A DNA stretch of 14,863 bases from a bacterium (GCA_004298675.1 SCRI01000052.1:1-14863), one strand, 5' to 3'. Shown: positions 1 through 6,675, counted from the first letter of the stretch. A program made the numbers and translations. Notes: generated by a model from the sequence alone, not told the origin.

Positions 1-38
1 GAGAGTAAACGTGTACGAAGTTGTTGCTGTTTCTGCAT
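1..38 (-). CDS. Possible 5' end of a gene leaving the left edge
   Basis: On the minus strand an ATG at 36-38 is preceded by a complete Shine-Dalgarno core, AAGGAGGTG (46-54), at a good distance. Only about twelve codons (MQKQQQLRTRLL) remain before the window ends, so no family can be named. A second minus frame, starting at an ATG near 101 and open to the edge, overlaps it and reads like plausible protein; in that frame the SD-like bases would simply be codons for Lys-Glu-Val. The short plus-strand frame over 11-241 is a third option with no ribosome site. The call rests on the SD match alone. Confidence 0.3.
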   Translation of the reverse strand, partial: MQKQQQLRTRLL

Positions 39-261
39 CCCTTACCACCTCCTTGAGCAAAATGCGTACCCCGAATAACGCATCTCTCACGGCGAACATT
101 CTTTTCCGGGCGCCGAGCAGCAGGAGGCCGCAGGTGGTTTGGACAACTTCCTCCGGCCGCGCTGAAGGCGTTTTTGTGAGCGAGTCCCCAAAACGAATGG
201 AAGGCCCGGCCGAAGAAGCGAGCGAAATGCGCGCCGGGTAGTGACGGAGGTCACCGCACGG

Positions 262-336
262 TCCCCGATAGCTCAATGGTAGAGCATCTGACTGTTAATC
301 AGAGGGTTCCTGGTTCGAGTCCAGGTCGGGGAGCCA
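262..336 (+). tRNA. tRNA-Asn (anticodon GTT), CCA encoded
   Basis: A full cloverleaf can be drawn. The acceptor strands are TCCCCGA (262-268) and TCGGGGA (326-332), followed by discriminator G333 and a genomic CCA (334-336). The anticodon stem TCTGA/TCAGA (287-291/299-303) encloses the seven-base loop CTGTTAA with GTT at 294-296, giving asparagine. The T arm contains GGTTCGAGTCC. The tRNA decodes AAC and AAU. A 5-bp hairpin GTGAC/GTCAC (241-254) lies just upstream and could help 5' processing, but that is inference. No clear promoter was seen upstream. Confidence 0.97.
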
Positions 337-341
337 TGTTG

Positions 342-380
342 AAAGCCCGCGAGACGTAACGTCCGCGGGCTTTTCGATTT
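342..380 (+). terminator. Rho-independent-type terminator after tRNA-Asn
   Basis: The arms AAAGCCCGCG (342-351) and CGCGGGCTTT (364-373) are perfectly complementary over 10 bp. The loop contains a further GACGT/ACGTC pairing. The 3' arm runs into TTTTCGATTTTT. It starts five bases after the tRNA CCA, which suits transcription ending after a single-tRNA unit. On the opposite strand only a short T run follows, so stopping minus-strand transcription from tetR would be less efficient. Confidence 0.85.
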
Positions 381-463
381 TTCGTGTGTGAACCGCTTCG
401 AAGTGCGCTCGCGGTGGGCGTCGAGCGGACGTCCTGCGGGAGCGCTCCACGTACGGAGATATG

Positions 464-484
464 GCTGATACGTCACGTATCGGC
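464..484. repeat. Near-perfect 21-bp palindrome over the tetR stop codon
   Basis: GATACGT (467-473), a single C, and ACGTATC (475-481) form a perfect 15-bp dyad. Allowing one T:G wobble it extends by GC/GC to 464-484. It covers the TGA of the TetR gene (473-475). A loop of one base is too tight for a good RNA hairpin, and there is no T tract, so a protein-binding dyad is likelier than a terminator. A second 10-bp palindrome, GGAGCGCTCC, sits at 439-448. Function unknown. Confidence 0.5.
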
Positions 485-1057
485 GCGCAGCGGGGCAAGA
501 GCTCCTTGTGCAATCATGCCGAGCGAGCGCCCGTTCGTGCCGCCTCTTGCCATCGCCTCCATTCCGCGGATGACGGCGAGCAACATCAGCCCCGAACGAC
601 GGGCATCGAGCCGCGCCGGAACGTCTCCCTCGCGCTGCGCTTGGCGCACGGCCGCGACGAGCTGGTCCCCAAGCTCTTCGAACGTTTTCGAGATGATCGC
701 GTTCACCTCGTCGTCCTGTCTACCTAGCTCCGCAGCGGCTTTGGAAAGAAGACATCCTCGCGGTGACTGCATCTCGCGCGTCAGGTGCTGTACGTACTTC
801 TCCAACCGCTGCAGCGCCGAGCCGCTCGGTGCATGGAGAAACGATGTGGCCATCGCGACCATGCGCTCGCAATAGAGGCGCAGGCCTTGGACGAACATAT
901 CATGCTTCGATCCAAACGCAGCGTAGAGGCTCCCCTTGCCGAGCCCCGTCGCCTCCGTGAGATCGTCGAGCGAAGTGGCGCAATAGCCTTGGTCCCAAAA
1001 GCTTGCGCAAATCGCATCCAGCGCCTCAGTTTCCGAAAACGTTCGTGGACGTCCCAT
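473..1057 (-). CDS. TetR-family regulator, NemR-like
   Basis: A 194-residue protein of normal TetR length, likely a homodimeric DNA-binding repressor. Residues 10-55 hold the helix-turn-helix with the family pattern GLGKGSLYAAFGSKHDMF. The ligand domain contains RGCLLSKAAAE around residues 100-110. NemR of E. coli has a matching GCL segment around its redox-sensing Cys106, so Cys102 here is a candidate electrophile or oxidant sensor (inference). Other cysteines are at 17, 26 and 63. The gene diverges from the peroxiredoxin-like gene across 127 bp containing two promoters and two TGGTCCA boxes, so it probably represses itself and the plus-strand genes. The ATG gives the usual MGRPRTFSE start. 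Transcription from its promoter would begin only about 10 bases upstream, leaving little room for an SD. Confidence 0.9.
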   Translation of the reverse strand: MGRPRTFSETEALDAICASFWDQGYCATSLDDLTEATGLGKGSLYAAFGSKHDMFVQGLRLYCERMVAMATSFLHAPSGSALQRLEKYVQHLTREMQSPRGCLLSKAAAELGRQDDEVNAIISKTFEELGDQLVAAVRQAQREGDVPARLDARRSGLMLLAVIRGMEAMARGGTNGRSLGMIAQGALAPLRADT

Positions 1058-1074
1058 CGTAAGTTTATAATCCT

Positions 1075-1103
1075 ATCTTATAAGAACTGGACCAAGTTGT
1101 CAA
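1075..1103 (-). promoter_or_regulatory. Sigma70-type promoter for tetR
   Basis: On the minus strand TTGACA (1098-1103) is followed after exactly 17 bp by TAAGAT (1075-1080). The -35 is a perfect consensus match and the -10 matches four of six. The predicted start of transcription is near 1068, about ten bases from the tetR ATG. The spacer carries TGGTCCA three bases after the -35. Confidence 0.75.
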
Positions 1104-1137
1104 GAATTCCAAGCCACGTTATTGACTATATGGTCCA
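1088..1137. promoter_or_regulatory. Paired TGGTCCA boxes, probable TetR operators
   Basis: TGGACCA at 1088-1094 and its reverse complement TGGTCCA at 1131-1137 each lie in the spacer of one of the divergent promoters, three bases after its -35. Each is a 7-bp odd-centred dyad (TGG-T-CCA). Their centres are 43 bp apart, close to four helical turns. Two matching sites at the same promoter position is strong circumstantial evidence for a shared repressor. The adjacent TetR gene is the obvious candidate. NemR-type operators use a related GACC/GGTC core (recalled family knowledge). Confidence 0.65.
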
Positions 1138-1150
1138 CTATCCGTATACT
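1122..1150 (+). promoter_or_regulatory. Sigma70-type promoter for the peroxiredoxin-like gene
   Basis: TTGACT (1122-1127), 17 bp of spacer, then TATACT (1145-1150): five of six matches in each hexamer at optimal spacing. Transcription should start near 1157, leaving a leader of about 28 bases that contains the GAGAGG ribosome site. This promoter rules out the in-frame ATG at 1122 as a start codon, because that ATG would overlap the -35 box. Confidence 0.8.
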
Positions 1151-1184
1151 ATGCACACTTCCCGATCTGAACATGAGAGGAACC

Positions 1185-1838
1185 ATGGCAACTCTTAAAG
1201 AGCGACTCGAGGCGATGCGCAATGGCAGCAAGCTCAAGCCCGAGATCGAAGCGGCATTCGCTCGCTACTTTTCCGAGGCGCATCCCGAGCCGCTTGCGAA
1301 TGGCTCGCGAATTCCCCATTTCTCCTTACCGGATCACGCAGGCCGGATCGTAAGTTCGATCGACCTTTTGCAGCAGGGCCCACTGGTGATCACGTTCTTC
1401 CGCGGTACATGGTGCCCTTACTGCAACGCGGAGATGGCGGCGCTTAACGACGCCTACGACTCGATCCGCGCGACAGGAGCAGAGCTCGTTGCGATCTCCC
1501 CTCAATCCGCGCAAAGTGCCGGTGACTATCGAAGCGAGCATCCGCTGAAGTTCTCCGTGCTCATCGACACCAATGCAAGGGTCGCCGAGTCCTTCGGCCT
1601 CGCATACATCCTCCCAGATTACCTGCAGGCGTTTTATCGCCACGCCTTCCGTACCGACTTGACTGCCATTAACGACGGAAAGACGTGGCGTTTGCCCGTA
1701 CCGGGTCGTTTCATCGCCGATCGCGACGGCACGATCGTGGATGTCGAGGCAAATGCGGACTATCGCTTCCGTCCGGAGCCGGAGGCAATCGTCCCGATCC
1801 TCAAGCGGCTGGCCCTCGGTCCAGTAAGAAAGGCGTAG
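1185..1838 (+). CDS. Peroxiredoxin-like (AhpC/TSA-type) thiol oxidoreductase
   Basis: A 217-residue cytoplasmic protein with a thioredoxin fold. Residues 66-105 read GPLVITFFRGTWCPYC, then the alpha-2 helix, then ELVAISPQ. The CPYC pair (Cys77, Cys80) lies where classical peroxiredoxins have one peroxidatic Cys in TxxC, so this belongs to the peroxiredoxin-like branch with a vicinal dithiol. The VPGRFIADRDGTIVDVEANADYRFRPEPE segment near 172-200 holds the cis-Pro region typical of redoxins. It probably reduces hydroperoxides or protein disulfides. I chose the ATG at 1185 because GAGAGG (1175-1180) precedes it and the promoter lies just upstream; ATG 1173 is a less likely alternative. It is the first gene of a row ending in a quinone reductase, which fits oxidant or electrophile defence. 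Confidence 0.85.
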   Translation: MATLKERLEAMRNGSKLKPEIEAAFARYFSEAHPEPLANGSRIPHFSLPDHAGRIVSSIDLLQQGPLVITFFRGTWCPYCNAEMAALNDAYDSIRATGAELVAISPQSAQSAGDYRSEHPLKFSVLIDTNARVAESFGLAYILPDYLQAFYRHAFRTDLTAINDGKTWRLPVPGRFIADRDGTIVDVEANADYRFRPEPEAIVPILKRLALGPVRKA

Positions 1839-1900
1839 CGAAGTGATCCCTCCGGCCCTGCGTGGCGTTTACGGTTGTACCTTAGGAGGAGGTTAGAAGC

Positions 1901-2038
1901 ATGAAATACCTTGTCGCACTGGCGCTTGTAGGGGCGCTCGCCGCCCCCGCGCTTGCAAACGATCATTTCGCAAACGTGCCCCACGAAATGAATCTTGGAA
2001 CGTTGGAGGGGCGCGGAGCATTGCGACCACGACGATGA
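1901..2038 (+). CDS. 45-residue exported peptide (possible gene remnant)
   Basis: An AGGAGGAGG ribosome site (1884-1892) lies eight bases before the ATG. The product begins MKYLVALALVGALAAPALA followed by ND, a clean Sec signal peptide with an AxA cleavage site. That leaves only 26 mature residues (NDHFANVPHEMNLGTLEG... ending LRPRR). Its TGA overlaps the next gene's ATG as ATGA (2035-2038), suggesting coupled translation. The near-perfect SD and signal peptide argue that it is expressed. The short, Arg-rich tail could mean the body of a longer periplasmic protein was lost by a deletion that joined it to the half-CcdA gene. No family recognised. Confidence 0.55.
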   Translation: MKYLVALALVGALAAPALANDHFANVPHEMNLGTLEGRGALRPRR

Positions 2039-2313
2039 TCGTCGGTCTCTCGTGCGCGCTCGTGGCGACGCCGTGCGCGAGCGCTGTGCTCGGAGCGGCT
2101 ACGGTCCAAGGGAGCGTGGTTGTTACGATCGCCGCGATGGCACGATATGCCCTCGGTTACACCATCATGCTGTGGCTCGCATCGGCGTTTTCCGGCATCG
2201 TCGTCACTTCGCGGCGAATTCGCGAGCATGGCGAGCTTGTAACGTGCCTTAGTGCCGCCGCGCTATTGCTCTTGGGAGCTGGCTTCGTCTACTACGGCTT
2301 TCAACAGCTGTAG
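2035..2313 (+). CDS. CcdA/DsbD-like membrane protein, C-terminal half only
   Basis: A 92-residue, three-helix membrane protein. It opens with GLSCALVATPCASAVL, matching the fourth transmembrane helix of CcdA-type thiol transporters, whose usual pattern is G-LV-SPC--PVL with an active cysteine (here Cys14). Two more helices follow (about 32-52 and 69-90), joined by a basic loop RRIREHGE, as in the end of CcdA. Full CcdA has two such three-helix halves, about 230 residues; the first half and its cysteine are missing. Upstream codons in this frame are open to about 1897 but hold no ATG and no CcdA-like sequence. It may be a remnant or a working half-size protein passing electrons to periplasmic thiols. 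The ATGA overlap suggests coupling to the exported peptide. Confidence 0.6.
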   Translation: MIVGLSCALVATPCASAVLGAATVQGSVVVTIAAMARYALGYTIMLWLASAFSGIVVTSRRIREHGELVTCLSAAALLLLGAGFVYYGFQQL

Positions 2314-2337
2314 GGCATCAACGAGGAATTCAGGGAA

Positions 2338-3312
2338 ATGCAAGCGATCGTACTGACGGGTTTCAACGGCGTCGAGAGCCTTCGAGTGGCGGAGGTCGAC
2401 GAGCCGCGTCCGGAGGCCGGAGAGGTGCTGATCAAGGTGCGCGCGGCAGGCATCAACTATGCCGAGCTCGAGCAGACCTTGGGGCGCTATCCATTTCAGC
2501 GGCCGCTTCCCGGTATTATGGGCTTCGAGGCTGCCGGGGAAGTCGTCGAGCTCGGCGAGGGGGTGAGCGGTTTGAGCATCGGCGACAGGGTGGTTGCGCC
2601 GGTCTCGAGTGGGGGCTACGCCGAGTACGCCACTGCGAGCGCGGAGCTCGCGTTGCCCATTCCCGAAGGAATAACCTTTGCGCAGGCGACGAGTATTGTG
2701 ATTCAGGGCGTCTCCGCATACGCGCTGCTGTGGCTTACCGCAAGGCCGAAACCGCACGAGACCGTGCTGATTCAAGCCGCGGCCGGTGGCGTGGGGCTCT
2801 ATCTCGTGCAGCTCGCAAAGGTCATGCCGGTTGGGCGGATCATCGCTCTAGCAAGCTCGGCGGAAAAACTCGAGCTGGTAAGGGCACTCGGCGCCGACGC
2901 CGCGATCGATTATTCAGCCGAGGGGTGGCCGGAGCGCGTACTCCAAGAGACCCGCGGGAGGGGCGTTGACGTCGTGCTCGAGATGGCTTCCGGCGATGTT
3001 GGAAAAGCCAGCTTTGGCCTGCTCGCGCCGTTCGGCCGTTTCGTCATGTACGGCGCCAAGAACGTGCAAGACACGTTCACAGCCGCGCAAGTGCGCCAGC
3101 TGATTCACAACAACCAATCGATCGTCGGGTTCAACGTGCCGACCATAGAACGCAAAGACGTAGCGCGATGTGTTCCCCAGCTGCTCGGGCTGATCGCTCA
3201 GGGGAAGATTCGAATCTTCGCCGACACGGCGTTTCCGCTAGCCGAGGTCAAGTCGGCGTTCGATGCGCTCGCCGGGCGCGGCACGATCGGGAAGGTCGTG
3301 CTGGTTCCGTAG
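2338..3312 (+). CDS. Zinc-independent NADPH:quinone oxidoreductase (MDR family)
   Basis: A 324-residue cytosolic enzyme of normal length. The GroES-like N-terminal domain contains GFEAAGEVVELGEGV and IGDRVVAP (62-88). The Rossmann fold follows with AAAGGVG at 147-153 for NADPH, and ALGADAAIDYS afterwards. The structural and catalytic zinc cysteines of alcohol dehydrogenases are absent, placing it with quinone oxidoreductase/zeta-crystallin enzymes that reduce quinones or enones. GAGGA at 2323-2327 gives the ribosome site. It begins 24 bp after the half-CcdA gene and is probably the last gene under the 1122 promoter. With a NemR-like regulator and a peroxiredoxin-like protein it suggests detoxification of quinones or reactive electrophiles. 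Confidence 0.88.
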   Translation: MQAIVLTGFNGVESLRVAEVDEPRPEAGEVLIKVRAAGINYAELEQTLGRYPFQRPLPGIMGFEAAGEVVELGEGVSGLSIGDRVVAPVSSGGYAEYATASAELALPIPEGITFAQATSIVIQGVSAYALLWLTARPKPHETVLIQAAAGGVGLYLVQLAKVMPVGRIIALASSAEKLELVRALGADAAIDYSAEGWPERVLQETRGRGVDVVLEMASGDVGKASFGLLAPFGRFVMYGAKNVQDTFTAAQVRQLIHNNQSIVGFNVPTIERKDVARCVPQLLGLIAQGKIRIFADTAFPLAEVKSAFDALAGRGTIGKVVLVP

Positions 3313-3323
3313 TGGCGCGCGCC

Positions 3324-3387
3324 GCAGCGGTCGCGATCGCTGCTGCGAAGTCTAGGCGGGGCCCGTGCTCGCCGGGCGGCCCGGCGA
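3324..3387. other. Two GC-rich dyads between convergent genes
   Basis: A 20-bp dyad spans 3324-3343 (GCAGCGGTCG against CGATCGCTGC, one G:T wobble). A perfect hairpin follows with 8-bp arms TCGCCGGG (3369-3376) and CCCGGCGA (3380-3387) and a CGG loop. Neither has a T tract. They sit between the end of the quinone reductase gene and the end of the copper ATPase gene, where they could slow both polymerases or protect mRNA 3' ends. AGGAGCTCCT (3417-3426) is a further short palindrome. Nothing gene-like lies in 3313-3525. Confidence 0.4.
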
Positions 3388-3525
3388 TGATCTCACGCCT
3401 ACGAATCCCCCCGCGAAGGAGCTCCTAGATCACGTTCGTTTCCTTCCGCAGAAAGCGCGCCTGTGGAGGCCAAAACAAGCGTCAACTTAGCGAGTTTGCA
3501 AAAATCCGCGCTGGCTGGAGATCGG

Positions 3526-5718
3526 TCAGACGCGGACCGTGCGTAGGCGTAGCGCGTTGGTGATCACCGAGACGGAGCTGAACGACATGGCCGCCGCGGC
3601 GATGATCGGCGAGAGGAGGATGCCGAAGGCTGGGTAGAGCACGCCCGCCGCGATCGGCACGCCCAAGGCGTTGTAGACCAGCGCGAAGATCAAATTCTGC
3701 CAGATGTTGCGCATCGTCGCTTCGCTCAGGTGCCGCGCGCGCACGATACCGCGCAGGTCGCCTTTGACCAAGGTGATTCCGGCACTCTCCATGGCGACGT
3801 CCGTCCCCGTGCCCATCGCAATGCCGACTTGGGCCTGGGCCAGCGCCGGCGCGTCGTTGATGCCGTCGCCGGCCATCGCAACGAATCGTCCCTCGCTCTG
3901 GAGGCGCTTGACGATCTCCGCCTTCTGCTGCGGCAGCACCTCGGCGACGACCTCGTCGATGCCCAGGCGAGAGGCAACGGCCTTGGCCGTCGTGGCGCTG
4001 TCGCCCGTGAGCATGACGATGCGGATCCCGGCGTCGTGGAGGGCTCGAATCGCTTGGGGTGTCGTGGCTTTGACGGGATCGGCAACGGCCACCAATCCCG
4101 CCGGCCGTCCGTCGATCGCGACGAACATCGCGGTCTTCCCCTCAAGTCGCAGCGTCTCGGCACGCGCGGCCAGCACCCCGGTCTCGACGTGAAGCGTCCG
4201 CATGAGCGCCGCGTTGCCCAACGCTACCAGATCGCGCCCGATGCGGCCGCGCACACCTTGCCCTGGAATTGAACTGAAATCCTCGACCTGCTCGAGTGCC
4301 AGCTTTCGATTCTCGGCGCCCTGTACGATCGCCGAAGCCAACGGGTGCTCGCTACCCCGCTCGAGCGAGGCGCCGAGTTGCAGCACCTGCTGCTCGCTGA
4401 ATCCGTTCGCGGCCACCACGTCTTGCAGGCGTGGGCGCCCCTCGGTGAGGGTGCCGGTCTTGTCGACCACGAGCGTGTCCACGCGCCGTAACGTTTCGAT
4501 CGCCTCGGCGCTCTTGAAGAGCACGCCGAAGGTGGCGCCTTTGCCCGCCGCTACCATCACGGACATGGGGGTCGCTAGGCCCAAAGCGCACGGGCAGGCG
4601 ATGATGAGCACGGAGACGGCGTTGATGATGGCGTAGGCGAGTGCGGGGCGCGGGCCTACGAGCAGCCAGACGACGAACGTGAGCGCGGCGATCGTGACGA
4701 CGCCGGGAACGAAGTATGCGGAGGCGATGTCGGCGACGCGCTGGATCGGCGCGCGGCTGCGGCTGGCTTCGCTCACCATGTGCACGATCTGCGCCAGCAG
4801 CGTCTCGCTGCCGATGCGGCGCGCTTCCATCACGAAGGTGCCGTTCCCGTTGACCGTCGCGCCGATGACGCGCTCACCGGCAACCTTCTCGACGGGCAAC
4901 GGCTCGCCGGTGATCATCGACTCGTCGACCGAAGAGCTGCCGCCGATCACGAGGCCGTCGACGGGAATCTTCTCCCCCGGCCGCACGCGCAGGCGATCGC
5001 CCACTCGGACATCGTCCAACGGCACGTCCTGCTCGGAGTCGTCCGCGTTGACGCGGCGTGCGGTCTTGGGAGCCAGCCCCAAGAGCGTCCTAATAGCGGC
5101 GTTGGTCCGGCTGCGTGCGCGCAGCTCCAGGACCTGCCCCAGGAGCACGAGCGTCGTGATGACGGCGGCAGCCTCGAAGTAGACGCCGACGACACCCGAC
5201 GCTTCGTGGAACGAGGGCGGAAAGATCTCGGGAGCGGCGACGGCGACGACGCTATAGAGATACGAGACGGCAACGCCCAAACCGATCAACGTGAACATGT
5301 TGAGGTTGCGGGTGATCAGCGAGTTCCAGCCCCGGACGAAGAAGGGCCAGCCGCCCCAGAGCACAACGGGCGTGCTCAGCAGCAACTGCAACCAAGCGGA
5401 GAGCGACGGCGGAACCGGGTTGCGCGCGGCGAGCGCCGGAACGTATCCCGGCATCGTGAGCACGAGCAGCGGCAGCGTGAGCGCGACGCCGGCCCAGAAG
5501 CGTCGCGTCATGTCGACGAGCTCGGTGTTCTCCTCCTCAGCGGCGACGGCGTCGCGCGGCTCGAGCGTCATACCGCACTTCGGGCACGTGCCCGGCCCGG
5601 GGCGGACGATCTCCGGGTGCATCGGGCAGGTGTAGACCACCGGTTGCCTCTCCGCCGTCATCTTGACTAACTCTTTCCTCATGTGCTCGGATACGGCTCG
5701 CTTGGCGGCATCAAACAT
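3526..5718 (-). CDS. copA: Cu(I)-exporting P1B-1 ATPase with N-terminal HMBD
   Basis: A 730-residue inner-membrane pump that hydrolyses ATP to move Cu(I) out of the cytoplasm. Residues 29-54 form a heavy-metal-binding domain (YTCPMHPEI...GTCPKCGM) in place of the more common CxxC HMA domain. The core has TGE (270-272), the membrane motif CPC (375-377), the phosphorylation site DKTGT (419-423), HP (458-459) and GDGINDAP (617-624). All three P1B-1 signatures are present: CPC with Pro383, YN-x4-P (682-688) and M-x2-SS (711-715), so copper or silver is the expected substrate. It is at the downstream end of the minus-strand block, 246 bp from its neighbour, so it may have its own promoter. An alternative start is the ATG at 5659-5661 (711 residues), which has AGGAAAGAG upstream and keeps the HMBD. 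Confidence 0.95.
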   Translation of the reverse strand: MFDAAKRAVSEHMRKELVKMTAERQPVVYTCPMHPEIVRPGPGTCPKCGMTLEPRDAVAAEEENTELVDMTRRFWAGVALTLPLLVLTMPGYVPALAARNPVPPSLSAWLQLLLSTPVVLWGGWPFFVRGWNSLITRNLNMFTLIGLGVAVSYLYSVVAVAAPEIFPPSFHEASGVVGVYFEAAAVITTLVLLGQVLELRARSRTNAAIRTLLGLAPKTARRVNADDSEQDVPLDDVRVGDRLRVRPGEKIPVDGLVIGGSSSVDESMITGEPLPVEKVAGERVIGATVNGNGTFVMEARRIGSETLLAQIVHMVSEASRSRAPIQRVADIASAYFVPGVVTIAALTFVVWLLVGPRPALAYAIINAVSVLIIACPCALGLATPMSVMVAAGKGATFGVLFKSAEAIETLRRVDTLVVDKTGTLTEGRPRLQDVVAANGFSEQQVLQLGASLERGSEHPLASAIVQGAENRKLALEQVEDFSSIPGQGVRGRIGRDLVALGNAALMRTLHVETGVLAARAETLRLEGKTAMFVAIDGRPAGLVAVADPVKATTPQAIRALHDAGIRIVMLTGDSATTAKAVASRLGIDEVVAEVLPQQKAEIVKRLQSEGRFVAMAGDGINDAPALAQAQVGIAMGTGTDVAMESAGITLVKGDLRGIVRARHLSEATMRNIWQNLIFALVYNALGVPIAAGVLYPAFGILLSPIIAAAAMSFSSVSVITNALRLRTVRV

Positions 5719-5757
5719 ACCCTAGAATTGCGAATACGCCGTGAAAGAGGCGGAGCG

Positions 5758-5934
5758 ATGCGACAAGTTGATGCGGTGCTGCGAACGCTCGCGCTCTGGT
5801 CCGCCGTTGTAGCCGCTCTGTCGGCTGTTCCAGGCCGCGCGACGGCGGACCAGAGCGCCAACGCCCGGGAGCCGATGAGGCGGATGCCCTTCGTTCACGT
5901 GGACTTAGGAGTCAACGAGAGAGCCGGAGCGTAG
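5758..5934 (+). CDS. Possible 58-residue exported peptide divergent from copA
   Basis: A short frame beginning MRQVDAVLRTLALWSAVVAALSA, then PGRATADQSANA, looks like a signal peptide with an AxA-type site near residues 27-29. AGAGGCGGAG upstream could be a ribosome site. The mature part would be only about 30 residues, ending LGVNERAGA. It lies on the plus strand inside an otherwise minus-strand block, and the 17-bp inverted repeat at 5791-5858 lies within it, which could by itself create the open frame. The hydrophobic N-terminus may be fortuitous. No family recognised. Confidence 0.25.
   Translation: MRQVDAVLRTLALWSAVVAALSAVPGRATADQSANAREPMRRMPFVHVDLGVNERAGA
5791..5858. repeat. Perfect 17-bp inverted repeat upstream of copA
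   Basis: GCGCTCTGGTCCGCCGT (5791-5807) is the exact reverse complement of 5842-5858. The 34-base loop contains a second hairpin, AGCCG/CGGCT (5811-5815/5822-5826), so RNA from either strand would fold into a long branched stem. It lies 73 bp upstream of the copA start, between copA and the small membrane protein gene. No T tract follows on either strand, so it is not a standard intrinsic terminator. It could be an mRNA processing or attenuation structure in a shared transcript, a protein-binding site or a small mobile repeat. Confidence 0.75.
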
Positions 5935-5964
5935 CAAACCTCGCGATGCTGGATCGTTGGCGTC

Positions 5965-6270
5965 TTATGGATGCGTTGCCGTCGGCGGTAAGGGCCCTTG
6001 CCGCGTCGCGGCGTCGCGTGTGGTGCGCGTGCCGATCACCGCGTTGTAGACCCAGGCCACGATTGCTCCGCCTAGCGCCGCAAGCGCAACGCCCCAAAGG
6101 AGGCCCAGAAGGCCAAAACCGGGCCAGCCTGTGGCGCCCAACCCCATCATCGAGCCCATACCGAGCATGAAGGGCATGCCCATGGAGAAGGCACCCAACA
6201 GGGCTAAGACCGCGAATGCGACGGCCATCGCCGCGGGGCTCAAGGGTTGATAACGATCACTTTCGTTCAT
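5965..6270 (-). CDS. Small glycine-rich membrane protein, DUF5676-like
   Basis: A 101-residue protein with two predicted membrane helices. The first (about 13-43) is Met/Gly rich (LLGAFSMGMPFMLGMGSMMGLG). The second (about 50-75) reads GLLGLLWGVALAALGGAIVAWVYNAVIG. The ending AWVYN after a Gly-rich helix resembles small DUF5676-type proteins, which I recall near copper ATPases; this is a resemblance, not proof. The C-terminal tail is polar. AAGGAG lies about eight bases upstream of the ATG. It follows the exported protein gene by 18 bp and probably shares its transcript. Six methionines in the first helix could bind Cu(I), which is inference. Confidence 0.65.
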   Translation of the reverse strand: MNESDRYQPLSPAAMAVAFAVLALLGAFSMGMPFMLGMGSMMGLGATGWPGFGLLGLLWGVALAALGGAIVAWVYNAVIGTRTTRDAATRQGPLPPTATHP

Positions 6271-6288
6271 GGGGCACTCCTTTCGTGC

Positions 6289-6666
6289 TCACTTCGAAGC
6301 CTGCACGCTCACGCGCTCGCCGGGGCTCAAACAAGGCACGGCGCGCATGTCATGATCGTGACGAATGACCAAGAGGGTGCCGTCCGTCAGGCGCAGTTCG
6401 TTGATGCAATGTGAGACGCCGAGCCGATCGGGCTGACAGTTTGCATCGGTCAACGTCATGGCGGCCGTGGCGCCGGGCGGTAGCGCTCCAGCGAGCAGGT
6501 GGACGCTCTCAATTCGCGCATCCGGTACGTCGCTGCGGATGATCGCGATCACCGGAGCATGACTCGCGGGCGCAGCGGCAACGGAAGCGGGGGCCGCAAG
6601 GCTTGTCGCCGCCATGGCGAGAGCCGCGACTGCGATGGCAAGGGGAAACCTTCCGATCGAATTCAT
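6289..6666 (-). CDS. Exported protein with conserved-looking Cys/His C-terminus
   Basis: A 125-residue protein starting MNSIGRFPLAIAVAALAMA, a Sec signal peptide probably cut near residues 28-32 in an Ala-rich stretch. The mature part is a compact domain of about 90 residues with three cysteines (NCQPD, SHCINE, VPCLSPGE) and the cluster RHDHDM, which could bind metal or form a disulfide. I do not recognise a named family. I chose the ATG at 6664-6666 because it precedes the signal sequence directly and a promoter-like pair (TTCACA, 17 bp, CATTAT) ends ten bases upstream. The frame stays open to about 6876, but that part overlaps the histidine kinase gene. It lies between the kinase and the small membrane protein gene, suggesting an envelope or metal role. 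Confidence 0.7.
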   Translation of the reverse strand: MNSIGRFPLAIAVAALAMAATSLAAPASVAAAPASHAPVIAIIRSDVPDARIESVHLLAGALPPGATAAMTLTDANCQPDRLGVSHCINELRLTDGTLLVIRHDHDMRAVPCLSPGERVSVQASK

Positions 6667-6675
6667 GGCTCGAGC

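Noticed and set aside
11-241. Plus-strand frame before tRNA-Asn
   Set aside because: Starts at GTG with no SD, has mixed codon use, and the opposite strand has a far better ribosome site.
1122-1184. Upstream extension of the peroxiredoxin-like gene
   Set aside because: The extension would start inside the -35 box of a strong promoter; the ATG at 1185 has a ribosome site.
2263-2775. 170-codon minus-strand frame
   Set aside because: Antisense to the quinone reductase gene, no recognisable domain.
4780-5670. Long open frame (296 codons) on the plus strand
   Set aside because: It lies antisense to copA, whose motifs are complete; its Arg/His/Asp-rich product resembles no family and is a GC-rich shadow.
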